Assembly: GCA_015680685.1 (NCBI GenBank)
Contig: MNCI01022757.1
Location: 260,300-324,299, forward strand
Reading direction: 5' to 3'
Source: Gnetum montanum
Lineage: Eukaryota; Streptophyta; Gnetopsida; Gnetales; Gnetaceae
Length of the DNA stretch: 64,000 nucleotides
In this document: in pieces, positions 22,201 through 32,885 of the stretch
Layout: each line of letters starts with the position of its first letter
Position numbering within the stretch: position 1 is the stretch's first letter
The notes under the pieces: model-generated
What the model was told of the DNA's origin: nothing
The model's input: the letters and a program-made list of their open reading frames with translations, nothing else
The model's database searches: none
Position numbers and translations under genes: made by a program

Positions 22201-22885
22201 ATAGGTGGGATACTCATGAATGTCAAAGGAGATCTATCCCATTACACCGGCGTGTACGTTGCTGGTGGAGGTAAACTCCTTTATCGCTGTTTCGGTCCAG
22301 GTCAATGTATCACCATTGCCTACTAACCCATTTTCGTTGATAAAAAACCTGTATCATATGACACATTATTATCCTACACTTCACAAATCCAGACATTAGA
22401 AACATATTGACAATACCACCAGTAAAACAACTTACCCGCCCGAATAATACACTGTGCTTGGTGGGTTCTGAAAGTAAGTCGAGAGATGATGGGCCACGAA
22501 CAAAGTATTGTACGCATGGTAACAGCTAAACCTAGCCATTTTCTAGATCCAACTTAAGCACCTCAACCCTCTGACTCTAAGTTCGCGGTCTTGGGGATGA
22601 CCAGTATCGATAGCCCCGTCTGTCAAGAAAGCCAGGATGCCTTGCATAGAACCCATTAGTAGATGTTCCAAAATAGCGCCAACCACATCCCCCGATAGAT
22701 GCGACCACACAATAATACTGTAGTTACGCAGCAAAAACTACAGAAACTCCGGTGCACCCTTTCGAAACCATATAGCCCTCCCCTGCAACCGAGTTTGAGG
22801 GGGAGGAACATTTGGTACGATTAGGTTTATACAACATAAAACCCCGACTATGTCCAAGACGATTAGGACGGGTTTCAACATGATA
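19253..22885 (-). pseudogene. Antisense seven-exon gene in T1 (HAD/FCP1-like N-terminus, coiled coil, acidic tail)
   Basis: Seven exons: A 22885-22436, B 22348-22074, C 21960-20911, D 20810-20637, E 20562-20434, F 20355-19538, G 19459-19253 (stop TAA). The six introns are 87, 113, 100, 74, 78 and 78 bp. All start GT (GTAAGT, GTAAGG, GTAAGC, GTAGAG, GTATGT, GTAACT), all end AG, and every junction keeps the frame. Exon A has KPVLIVLDIVGVLC, RKGAPEFL, IIVWSHLSGDVVGAILEHLL, AIDTG and a late NTLFVAHHLST-x-FQNPP, in the order of FCP1/NIF-type HAD phosphatases; the second catalytic Asp is Val. Exons B-D are uncharacterised. F is a charged coiled coil, G an acidic tail. About ten in-frame stops break it. 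Exons E-G recur in T0 and T2. A candidate TATATA lies at about 22967-22972. Confidence 0.8.
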
Positions 22886-23179
22886 CTGTACAAAAAAATA
22901 AACACATTATCATCTAGATTCCGATTGCATGCTTCAACTATAGAGAATTTACAAATTACACTCTAGCTATATAGCCGAAATCGTCTAAACCCTTGTAACA
23001 GTACAAGGTTTGTCCCTGACAACGACGATAGATGCAATACTATTGTAGAAACCCTCGTTTTAATGTGAGGTCTATAGCTTAAAACTCTAATTTATGCAGA
23101 TAATGCACAAAGAATAAACAAAAAAAGAAAAACAAAAGCGTATCATAAGAAGCAACACAAATAAGCCAGGGATGGCCTA

Positions 23180-23299
23180 TCAATTTAGGGGAGTGACATC
23201 CCTCACTTCGACCAAAGCCTGCGAAGCATGTTGCAGGCTCCCTTGTACTTCGTTTATCTTTGCCAATTTCGCGTTCTTCCCTCTTACTTTCAGCGCCAT
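23180..23299 (-). other. Possible first exon or leader ORF of the antisense gene
   Basis: An ATG at 23299 in a strong plant initiation context (caacaATGGCG) opens a 39-codon frame (MALKVRGKNAKLAKINEVQG...) ending in TGA at 23180. A GTAAGA donor occurs after the fourth codon. Exon A begins right after a good acceptor (tttttttgtacag), so an upstream exon is likely, but none of the donors here gives the phase that exon A needs. An intronless start at the ATG at 22881 is the alternative. Confidence 0.35.
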
Positions 23300-23753
23300 T
23301 GTTGCAGTCTTCACACCTTCACGCCTCCACAAATAATGCGCTACAATCTTTTGCTCTTTCTCCTTCTCTTTGTGATAGTTGAGAATTCAAGTTCGTGATA
23401 GCCAACAGCTTGTTTTCAAAAAGAACTGCCTACTTATATGCAAAATTAACCTACTTGATGCCCGATTTCAGCGAGACTTGCCCAAATGCTGGTGTCAGTA
23501 TGAGCTGGAAACCGAAAATCAAGCCATTAATTGCGACAAATATCACATGCGTTACGGTCTGAAATGACTTTAAACTATTGCTTCTTATCTCCTCGTAATC
23601 AGGTCGCATTAATTACAGGCTGTTCACAATGTTCAAAATTCAGTTAGCTTCTCATGCTCAGAGACGTCACATCACATCCTTTTTATTTTTAAACTAAACC
23701 AAGTGTTATTCATTAAATACTTATAGCATCCAACTTAGCACCTTTCTAATTAC
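23300..23753. other. Spacer between antisense gene start and pol
   Basis: No supported gene. On the minus strand 23300-23380 looks like a GA-rich leader; on the plus strand the last part is T-rich ahead of the acceptor. Confidence 0.35.
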
Positions 23754-23776
23754 TTTCATATTTGACAATTTTGCAG
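23754..23776 (+). promoter_or_regulatory. Candidate 3' splice site ahead of T1 pol
   Basis: A T-rich run ending in ttttgcag at 23776, twelve bases before the ATG at 23789 of the pol frame. Ogre elements are known to splice an intron between protease and RT; this is the matching position. Confidence 0.45.
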
Positions 23777-26700
23777 GGCAATTGACAAATGGACGGAACT
23801 TTATCTATGCTCCTAGTTTTAACAGGTCCACACGGAGAAATTATTAGACAACTTGATCCCACATTAGTAGAGACTAACCTTGCCCTCAATGATGCAACCA
23901 TAGCCACATCGGAAACATCTCAGGACTGGCCAGAACAATTGATGCGCACGCTAGATCTGGAAGCGGGAGATGTAACCGAAGACCCCCTTAATGAGGTCTC
24001 TGTGGTTACGCATAGAGGTGAGACTAAAACTCTTTAGGTTAGCTCCTTACTAGACCAAAAGGCACATGACAACATAAGACAGGTCCTCCAGAACAACATC
24101 ACGGTGTTCGCATGGTCATACGAAGATATGCCGAGACTAGACCCAAGGTTAATACAACACAACATAATCCTAGATCCCCGTATCAAAGCAGTTAGACAGA
24201 AAGCACGAAAGATCAAGCTAGAAGTCGTGCTAGCAATACATGATGAGATCACGAAACTGTATCAGGCTGGTTTTATTCACGCATTCGATTACTCAGACTG
24301 GGTATCTAACATTGTAGTTGTTCCTAAAAAGACCAGAGGGATACGCATCTGCATAGACTTCCGAGACTTGAACAGAGCTACAATCAAAGATAATTTCCCA
24401 TTACCGAGTATCGACCAACTAGTGGAAACAACCGTTGGGCATGTGCTTTTATCCTTCATGGATGGCTTCTTAGGCTACAATCAAATACGCATCAACCCAG
24501 AACACCAGCTGACAACCATCTTCATGACACCCTGAGGGACCTTTTGCTACACCATGATGCCCTTTGGGTTAAAAAATGCCGAAGCTACATATCAATGAGC
24601 TATGACGTACATCTTTAGCCATTATCTCCTAGGGAGACTGAATGATTATGTTGACAATATAGCTGTTAAGTCTATAAGGTCAGAAGATCATTCGGAGGAT
24701 CTGGAGTTAGTCCTTAAAAGATGCTCTAAATATGACCTCCGGCTCAACCCAAAGAAGTGCATATTCGGAGTTAAAATCGGACGCATGCTGGGATTTGTGG
24801 TATCGGAAACTGGTATACAAGTAGACCCTAACAAAGTCAAAGCCATTGTTGAATTGACACCCCCTACAGATCTCAAGAAATTATGCGGATTGCAAGGGAG
24901 GTTGCAATTTATCAGGCAGTTCATTTCGAGACTCACAGATAAGTTACACCCTATGCAACACTTGCTTAAAAAGGGAGTTAATTTTGAATGGACAGATGAT
25001 TGTCAGCATGTGTTTGACAGCTTGAAACAAGAGCTTCAATGCTTGCCAACAGTTTTCCCACCACAAAGGGATTAACCGTTTTACATTTACCTCGCAACAT
25101 CAGACGTAGCCTTAGTTGCATTACTCTTTCAAAAGAGGGATGATGGGTCGGAAGTACCCATCTACTACTTGTGTCATGCTCTATGTGCATATGAAACGAG
25201 GTACAACAAAGTAGAGCATAATTGCTTAGTGTTAATATTTACGCTCAAGAAGCGCAGACATTATCTTTTCCGTAGCCAGGTCAACATTAGCTGTAAAAAT
25301 AACATCCTTAGGGCCATTACGCATAATCTATACGAAAGTAGTAAAATAGCTCGTTGGAAAGCTATCACGGCAGAATTTGATCTGCATTACATTGGTCAAT
25401 ATTCTATGAAAGGCCAAGCGATAGCTGCCCAATTAATAACATCGCCTATTGACAGTCAAGCAACCATAGAGCCTGAATTTCCAGATGAACATGTACATAG
25501 TTTAAGCCCTGTTTTAACAGGCCCCGAAGCAACGTTATATTTTGATGGAACTTCAACTGTAAGAGGCAGCAATGCCACTACAGTCATTATGCTGTCACCT
25601 GAGGATGTGCATCTTCATGCTTATCACCTGACCTTTCCCTATATGAACAATGTGGTAGAGTACGAGGGGCTCCTTAGGGGATTATTAACTGCCAGAGAAC
25701 TTGATGTTTGACACTTGGCAATTAGGGGTGATTCGATGCTTGTTATAAATCAAATCATAGGAGTCTACACCTGCAAGGCTGCACATTTACAGCCTTACTG
25801 CAATATGGCTAAAGATCTTTTGAAGCGGTTCATGACCATCGATGCTCAACACGTGCCATGCAATGATAACACACTGGCCGATGCACTGGCTACATTAGCT
25901 TTAAACGTGCCGTCGCACCTATTCGACACCTGTCCCGCATTAATAACAGATTGTACTGGTCCTATCATTTAGGTGGCACAAATATCTTCACTGCTCAAGG
26001 ATAGAACGCCAGAGTGGTACGACAACATTAAAACTTACCTCTTGCATGACAAACCACCGCACGAACTAACACGCGCACAGAAAGATGAGATTCGCAAGTG
26101 AGCTAGGTAGTACGTCATCATAGGAGATAGTACCCTCTGTAGATGCTCTTTTGATAGAGTACTGCTTACTTACGTCAACAAAGACCAGGCACAATGCATA
26201 GTAGGCGAAGTCCATGAGGGATTATGTGGAGGACCCGTAGCGCCATGAGCCATGGCCTCTAAAATCCGTCTCTTAGGGTATTATTGGCTGTACATGGAAA
26301 ATGATTATCTTACAAAGGTCAAAACGTGTGACACGTGTCAGCGTTACGCGAACCTTATACACGTGTCGCCTACAGAACTACACACGACCCAGATAACATG
26401 GCCCTTTCAATGATGGGGATTAAACATTATAGGGTCTATCACACCAAAATCTTCTGTAGGTCATAGCTTCATAATCACCACCACTGAGTATTTCATGAAG
26501 TGGGTGGAAGCCATTCCTCTGCGAAAGATCACATCCCAACAAATCTGCCACTTCATTCTAAATAACATTGTAACCAGATTTGGCCTCTCGATGACTATAG
26601 TGACCGACAATGGGCCATAGTTTAGCAGTCTAGAAACAAAATCATTTTGTAACAATCTTGGCATCAAACAATCTTTTTCCTCGCCTTATTACCCACAAGC

Positions 26701-27256
26701 GAATGGTCAAGCTGAAGCGACAAATAAGGTCATTATCAACTTACTCAAGAAAATGCTCGACAGCAACAAGAGATGGTGGCATGAAAAGATCCTATATGTG
26801 CTATGGGCGTATCGTACCACATGTGGAATAGCTACAGACAGTACGCCCTATAACATAGTCTATGGATTCGAGGTAGTGCTACCCCTTGAATTACAAGTTC
26901 CTTCTCGGCGAATGGTCCTCTCCACGATTATAAATGAGGCTCAACACATCGAGTCTCGGATCATGGATTTGGATTCAGTAGAGGAGAAGCGAATACAGAC
27001 GCTTGATACCATCGAAAAGTATCAAGATAAGCAGAGGTAGAAGCACCATCATAATCTTCAGCAACGTCCTATCAAGAAGGGAGATTTGGTTCTCAAGGCC
27101 GTTCGTGAACCAGTAGGCAAGTTCTCTGCAAACTGGGACGACCCTTTCTTGGTAGTTGATGTGTATGGTAATGGCACATTCAAGCTAGCAGATATCAATG
27201 GCATCGAGTTACCGAATCCCATGAATCATATATATTTGAAGCGGTACTACATTTAG
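23777..27256 (+). pseudogene. T1 pol: RT, RNase H, second (archaeal-type) RNase H, integrase
   Basis: One frame runs from 23789 to TAG at 27254-27256, with about ten stops, several of them TGG-to-TGA or CGA-to-TGA (24533 after FMTP, 24596 after TYQ). RT is at 24100-24900: ICIDFRDLNRA, FMDGFLGYNQI, MMPFGLKNAEATYQ and YVDN at 24647-24658, where the last catalytic Asp of YVDD is Asn. RNase H follows at 25090-25400 and a second RNase H at 25530-25920 with FDGT, VEYEGL, RGDSM and ADALATLA all present, a Tat-clade trait. Integrase: the zinc-finger His is Pro near 26233, the first catalytic Asp is Asn near 26423 (WGLN), TDNGP and NGQAEA are intact. It ends with a chromodomain-free tail. Confidence 0.9.
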
Positions 27257-27276
27257 CTGCATATCCAGTGTTAACA

Positions 27277-27800
27277 TCAGGCATGACAACAATCGTCCGC
27301 TATGATGCTAAACTGGCAACAATCGTCTGCTATGACGTAAAACTGGCACTCTCCTCACGTGTCTGCCATGATGCTAAACTAGCATTGATTGTCCGCTACG
27401 ATGTAAAACTGGCACTACTTGCACGCGTCTGCCATGACACTAAACTGGCAACAACCGTCCGCCACGACGTAAAACTAGCAAGTTGTCACTGTCCGCTACG
27501 ATGTAAAACTGGCGGTATTGTACAGCTCCGCCAAGACGTAAAACTAGTATTTCCTGCACGCGTCCGCCAAGACATAAAACTAGCACAGGTGAGTGTCTGT
27601 CTGCTGAGATATAAAACTAGCACAGATCTATCCCTGGGTCATGACATGAAACTGGCATCCACAGCGTGGTTTGCTGAGACCATAAATCAGGTCTACCACT
27701 GTCCGCTACGATGTAAAACTAGCATTTTTTAGTCCGCCCAAACTTTAAACTGGGACCATGGTCTGCTGGGACTTAAAACTAGCAATGACAATCTACTAGG
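27277..27800 (+). repeat. Tandem repeat downstream of T1 pol
   Basis: About a dozen imperfect units of 40-55 bp, each with gtccgctacgatgtaaaact(g/a)gca. The taaaactagca half is shared with the GGCCTAAAACTAGCA repeat at 18898-19075. Part of it is open as an ORF (27268-27732) only because the repeat happens to lack stops; I do not call it a gene. Confidence 0.85.
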
Positions 27801-29022
27801 ACTTAAAATTGGGACCTACAAACCACCATCATCCAAATCAAATGAGCATAATCGTCTCTGTGCGACTGCAAAACAAATGAGGTGGGATGTTGGGACAATC
27901 CCAGCATTGCTACGTCAAAGGCATTCTGCTGATTCCTTAGATGTGCTAAAAGGCATACTACTGACCCCTCGGAGATGCTGTCACTACACCCATTTTAGCG
28001 GTGGCACCTTTGAGAGGTTAGCTTCGTCGTTCGGAGCCCCAAAGGAGTTCTCATCAACTACGACCTTGGGGATCCCCGCTCATGATCACTATCAGGCTCT
28101 GGCTTCACAGATTCACCTAGCTAGTGCTTTGCGTAACCAGTCGGGTGCGATGAGTCTGATAATCTTTGGTGGCAATATGCTGGGCCGAGCGTCAACGGTG
28201 AAGACCCTAGCCTCATGCTACAGTTCTTCCTTCACGGCCTGCTCACTCTGTCTCACCCTAAACGGTACTTGTTTCAACAACCTCTCCAGTAATTTGACCG
28301 AGCAATGTTTCCCTCTATTTTCTTCTTTGGTTACAGGTTACTTGTTATGAAGATGTCGTTCAAAGGTGCGTTCATTCTGACCGGTGAAATACAGACAACG
28401 TTTTGAGATGGTTGCCTAGGTTAGCCGATCCACTCAGGAGTGCATCCCTATTTTCCTCATAATCCTACCTCTAGCTCTTACTTCCTTGCATCTCCATCAT
28501 CTGTTACCCTTACGCAAAATGTGCATACGCAGTGTACGCTTTTCGCATCTGCATTACAATCAAGTCCATGAATCGGCGTAACGCAACTCGCCTAGTTGAT
28601 GCAAAAACAGGGGGTCGGCAAAATGGATGAAATACAACTTGTCCAGGCCATGTAGACGCAACACAATTCTTCAATGCAAGCCCCTTCATCTACAACATAA
28701 CAGCATAACTCCATGTGAACGCAATTACAGGGGAAGGCCTAAGTGCTTATGCATGAAAAAACTATACTCACATATTTATGTCTTCCCCGAACCTCATTTG
28801 AGTCTTCCCCAAACCTCACTTGAGTCTTCCCCGAACCTTTTTCCTCTTACCTCTATAAAAATTCCTTCCCATACCCTTCTATCTTCCATTTCCCTCATTT
28901 CTGCACTTCTGCTTTGACAGGGTGACACTTGAGTAACCATTGATGGACGCTGTTGGTACTTTTACCTATCCGGTGTTTCGTATTCTTTGTCGATGTCTTT
29001 CGGGCAAGCCCTCTAAATGTCA
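27801..29022 (+). other. T1 3' noncoding region with an unexplained 157-codon ORF
   Basis: Between the repeat and the polypurine tract. It contains an uninterrupted 157-codon frame (27877-28350, start MRWDVGTIPALL) with no recognisable domain or motif. The frame ends in a Cys/Ser/Leu-rich stretch. In an element whose real genes are full of stops such a run is notable, but it has no homologue in T2 within this window, so I leave it as unassigned. A short triplicated unit (tcttccccgaacctcatttgag) lies at 28780-28845. Confidence 0.4.
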
Positions 29023-29037
29023 ACAAAGAGGGGCCAT
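29023..29037 (+). promoter_or_regulatory. Polypurine tract of T1
   Basis: aacaaagaggggcca then T before the 3' LTR: the primer for plus-strand synthesis. Confidence 0.8.
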
Positions 29038-30616
29038 TGAAACATCGTAGAAATTACGAATCGGCCTTAGGCGAAGATTCACAATTCGGGCGAAGGTTCG
29101 CGACAGAAATCTAGAAGACAGAGCAGGGCAAAGAGGCGCACAACATCAAGTCTCCAAGTTCCTTATAGATTTTAATCTTACTATGTTTTCTTTCTTTATG
29201 CTACATTACGCAAAATAGCGAAGTGTCACTTAGCGTAACTCTACTTAAGCATAGCCCGATATCAGTAGGTAACTTACTTCGGTGAATTTGATGAAGCTTA
29301 AAGCCTAAGCAGCGTAATATGCAACCTGTCACATATGCAGCTAAGTCTTTTACTTAGGGTTGAGTTTACGCTCCGTTACGTAAAGCAACGTAATGAGCTT
29401 CAAGAAAGGTAAAGTCAGAGTCCAAGGAAGCGCAGTAGATTGACTTCTTCCTTTTTGCAGATTGGTCGCTTTACGCTCATTACGCTACGCAGCGTAGGCA
29501 AGCGTAAATTTATTGTAAAGTTGACCATTTTATGCTCTATTACGCTTTGCGGCGTAAATGAGCGTAAAACAGCTTGAATCAACTATTTTTATGTTTTATT
29601 ACGCTCTACCACGTGACATAGCACGAACGAGCGTAATGTAGCCTACCAGACACGCACCTATTATCCACACGCACAATACGCTGATGAGCGTATTGTGCGT
29701 AATCATGAGGTGACTTTGGTAAAAGTGGTTGATGGCGTACTTCACCCCTTCTCCCAGAAATGTGATGCGACATAGCCAGTTTCAACATACAATTAGACAA
29801 GTCAATGGTATTTTGAAGGTTCGAGACACGTGTCATCAGGGCCATGCCTTCTCCACATGTTGTCGAACTTATAAATACTCTAGTTGGCGAAGAAACAAGG
29901 GGAAGCATCTTAGACTTTCAGCAACATCATTTTTTAGTAGAGACAGAAACATTTACTTGAGCATTGGCAGCAGGAGCGATTAGTCCTTTGACGAAGATAC
30001 AGTTCTCTCCATTGGCTATCATTGGCAGTTTTGAGCAGAGACTACCGAAGGTGAAAGGAGCAGATCAGAGATCAAGAGATCATTTGGTGTGGTTGGCAAG
30101 ATCTATTGATCAGAAATAGTTGATCAATAGGCATTCAGGCTTGACCTTCCTTGCATCCCATCTTTGGCTTACGAGGTAGATCGAACTCCATTCTGTACTC
30201 CTTGCTGAACAGTTTTCTTGTTATTTTGTGTATGCTTCGCACAAGATAAGCGGAGTTTTCCATTAGAACTTTGCATACAATATACTCAGTTTTCGGGTCA
30301 AAGTACAGATCTTGGGATTGCGCATTTTCTTAAATCTGATCCTTCTTGTCGTGTTGACGTTGTCATTATTCCAATTTATCTACATTGTTTTCTACTCCTT
30401 TTACGATTCATCGAATCAAATTATTTCACGGAATATCTAACACACATAATATTCATCAATTTACTGATTGAGTAAGTCCCTATCTGATCGACAAGACCGT
30501 TCAGGGCACCGCGGATTCGTTTTTTCCAGCATGGCCCTCACACAGATTCGTGGTTAAGACTGTGTACACGGGTTTCGTTCGGTATTTTCTAGCGATCGAG
30601 GTTTTCCGTCGTTACA
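29038..30616 (+). repeat. T1 3' LTR
   Basis: Starts TGAAACATCG, ends CGTTACA, and is followed by the ACATC duplication. Same length and layout as the 5' copy, with the dyad array at about 29360-29720 and the TATA box near 29870. Confidence 0.95.
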
Positions 30617-30621
30617 ACATC
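30617..30621. repeat. Target-site duplication of T1, right copy
   Basis: ACATC directly after the 3' LTR. Confidence 0.92.
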
Positions 30622-31896
30622 CATCCACCCATTCCATTAATAAGAGGTTCTTACTCTAGTCATAATGACATCATTTTTCATCATGAGACTAAAAATAACT
30701 TCATAATCATTATGTCTAGGAAGAAGTGTGTAGAACCAAGGAAAAATGTAAAGGGTGTAACATCAAGGAAAATTGTGTATTCTCTTTGGCCACTTCTGTA
30801 TGTTCTATCATGTTGCTAAGGCTGTAACCATATCCTTGTAGCCCTAATGAAAAATGGGAGTAAGAGTAACCTAAAATGACACTGAATAAAATTTTGTGGA
30901 TCCCACTAGAAAGACATGTACCCATGCCTAAAGATTAGTGGCTTCTCAAAACTCTCATAAAAAAAACATGTGCCATAATAAAGCTCCTCCATTAAACAAA
31001 ATGCCAATTGATGTTACTCCTTGTAGCTATGATAGTCTTATGGTTGTCTACTAACATGATGAAATGATGTGATGTTACTATAATGTGGTGTGGACTTGTT
31101 TTAAATATTGGAAAGGACTAAAGATTATTTAACCATTAATAACACACAAGGTTTTATTGTGCCCATGGTTAGACACCTCATGTCCCAATTTCTGCAATCC
31201 TTTCTACAATCCATCTCATCTTGTTGTCCAGGTGATCATAACTTGTGGTTTTGTGTAACATAGAGTTATTATCTCAAATTGGTGGGTTTAACATGTGTGT
31301 TAAATTTCACAAGTATGCATTACATTCAATCCCTTTCATGCCTATGGAAATTTTTATGTGTGGTTATACAAGGACATCATAGGCTAGAGCTTGCTTTGGG
31401 AAGGATCCACTTGTGTAACCTTTGTGACTTGTACTTGTTTGACACAACCACATCATTCTTCACCGTCCAAGTACTAAATTGTTATATTTTGTCATTTTTC
31501 TTATCTTGTAATTGATTTGTTCCACAACATCAATTTAATGTCCTTTTTCTTTTCTCTTCTAAATCTTTTCATGTTAATGATTCCATCTTCTTACACTTTT
31601 GGTGCCTCAAACTAATTTTCCACTTACCTAGAACTATGAACCTAACCTCAAACCTTCCAACCAATCATAGAGCTTCAATTTTCCTACTCAACTACCCCAT
31701 TTGGTGCTTATTCATGGACCCTGACATTGACTACTAGATGTCGGGTTGACATGACATTGAATTCTTCTTGAAAATTTTTATAACTCTGTTGTCATATGAA
31801 CTAAGAAATTAATGAACTAAGGTAAGGAGTAAGGTATAAAATGATAAATGATAAAGAATATAACCTTAGTAACACTTGATCTTTGCTTGATTGCAG
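30617..31896 (+). other. Element A, noncoding internal part after T1
   Basis: Aligns with B 35588-37385 (shared cattctattaataagaggttc, then repeated matches about agaaagacatg, caagggcat and tggtgcctca). No ORF is supported. It ends in ttgattgcag at 31896, an apparent 3' splice site abutting the ATG of the 3' ORF. Confidence 0.65.
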
Positions 31897-32162
31897 ATGG
31901 CCCCAAAAAGATATGCGTAAGAAGAACCTTCACAAAGAGTAGCTAAGCATCCATGAAGTGGTTGAGGTCAACAAGGAAAATGTGTAGAACATGGAGAGTA
32001 GGAAACCCAATCATTTAGCATTCATTAAGAGGCTCTTGCTATTGGATAGTTGGTCTAAGCAGAGGTTGCAGAATTGCTAGCTCCTATGTAGGGACAACAT
32101 CTCACATTGCCCACTGATTGCCTTGTGTTCATTCAAGAAAAGTCCATGTTGACCATGGTCAT
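31897..32162 (+). pseudogene. 3' ORF of element A, truncated
   Basis: ATG at 31897 (MAPKR, then a stop). It aligns with the beginning of the B 3' ORF (37386 on): both have a basic start, a PSQ motif, HLAFIK/SIHQE-type DNA blocks (catttagcat at both) and an acaacatctcac block. After about 265 bp the match stops and the sequence continues as LTR at 32163, so a deletion removed the rest of the ORF, the polypurine tract and the first part of the LTR. Confidence 0.65.
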
Positions 32163-32884
32163 AGTGGAGATGAATAATTAGTTAGTCATTAGAAGTCTGA
32201 AGTCTTTTTGTTAGTTTTCAATTCTTTTCCCAAGTGCATGCTTATAGTGTGATGCTTGTAATTGTACAAACCTTTCTTCGAGTGTGATGTACTTGGACAT
32301 GCACACAATTAGTAATGAAGATCAAGATTACTCCATCATTGTAGCATTCACTTAGTTTTTAATTGTTTAATTGTTAATTATTTATTGTTGTTTTCTTAGT
32401 TAATATTTCTTTTAGCATCATTTACTATTCCTTTTGTTAACGTGGAATGAGTATGTCTTAATCATGAACATTTAAGTGTAACTACATGGTAACCTAGTAG
32501 CGTATCAAGTAGTGTTTCAAGTGATGTATGCTTGGTAATCCCAAAAGTAGTACATGAAGTCCAAAATGAGTATGGATGATTAAGGATGAATGCTGATTGC
32601 ACCTAGGCTAGCTTAAATTTTATTTCTTATTGCTTATTAGCTTAATTAAGTTACTTCTCATTGTCCTTAGGAGTAGTATAGTAGTAGAAACCACATCATA
32701 CACATCACTCTAGACTAAACCATACGTGACAAAGAAAATACTAGTCTAGGTGGGAAGACAACAAACTACGATCAGCATATAACTATCTAGGTGCCACAAC
32801 TAGTCCGTTCGTGAAGTTTGACTAGATCATGCATACACGCTCATATTCATATGGTTGAGTGTAGGGGTACCTCACCGCTCATCA
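32163..32884 (+). repeat. Middle LTR shared by A and B (5' truncated)
   Basis: Matches LTR B from about position 39803 to its end (attagttagtcattagaag; tgcttgtaattgtac; gggaagacaac; CTCATCA at 32878-32884). It follows A internal sequence and is followed by the B primer site, so it serves both units. Confidence 0.85.
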
Positions 32885-32885
32885 T

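Larger units (their letters stand above)
13039..30616 (+). mobile_element. T1, complete Tat/Ogre-like Ty3/gypsy element, 17,578 bp
   Basis: Two LTRs of identical length (1,579 bp), a 5 bp duplication ACATC, a primer site, gag, protease, RT, two RNase H domains, integrase and a polypurine tract are all in the expected order. The protease-RT gap of about 5 kb holds a tandem repeat and an intron-containing gene on the other strand. The dual RNase H, the C-x2-H-x3-GH-x4-C gag knuckle and the size point to the Tat/Ogre clade. Eleven differences in the first 113 LTR bases (ten of them transitions) show an old insertion. Gag and pol both carry stops and lost catalytic residues, so it is not autonomous now. 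Confidence 0.95.

Noticed and set aside
18676-23776. A definite sense intron from 18676 to 23776
   Set aside because: The acceptor is good but the join changes the frame by one base, so only a hypothesis is reported.
27268-27732. 154-codon ORF as a gene
   Set aside because: It is a translation of the tandem repeat (VRYDVKLA-type units) and shows no independent coding signal.
30218-30475. 85-codon ORF in the T1 3' LTR, and the matching 13-14 kb ORFs
   Set aside because: LTR sequence without domains; the corresponding frame is broken in the other LTR copy.
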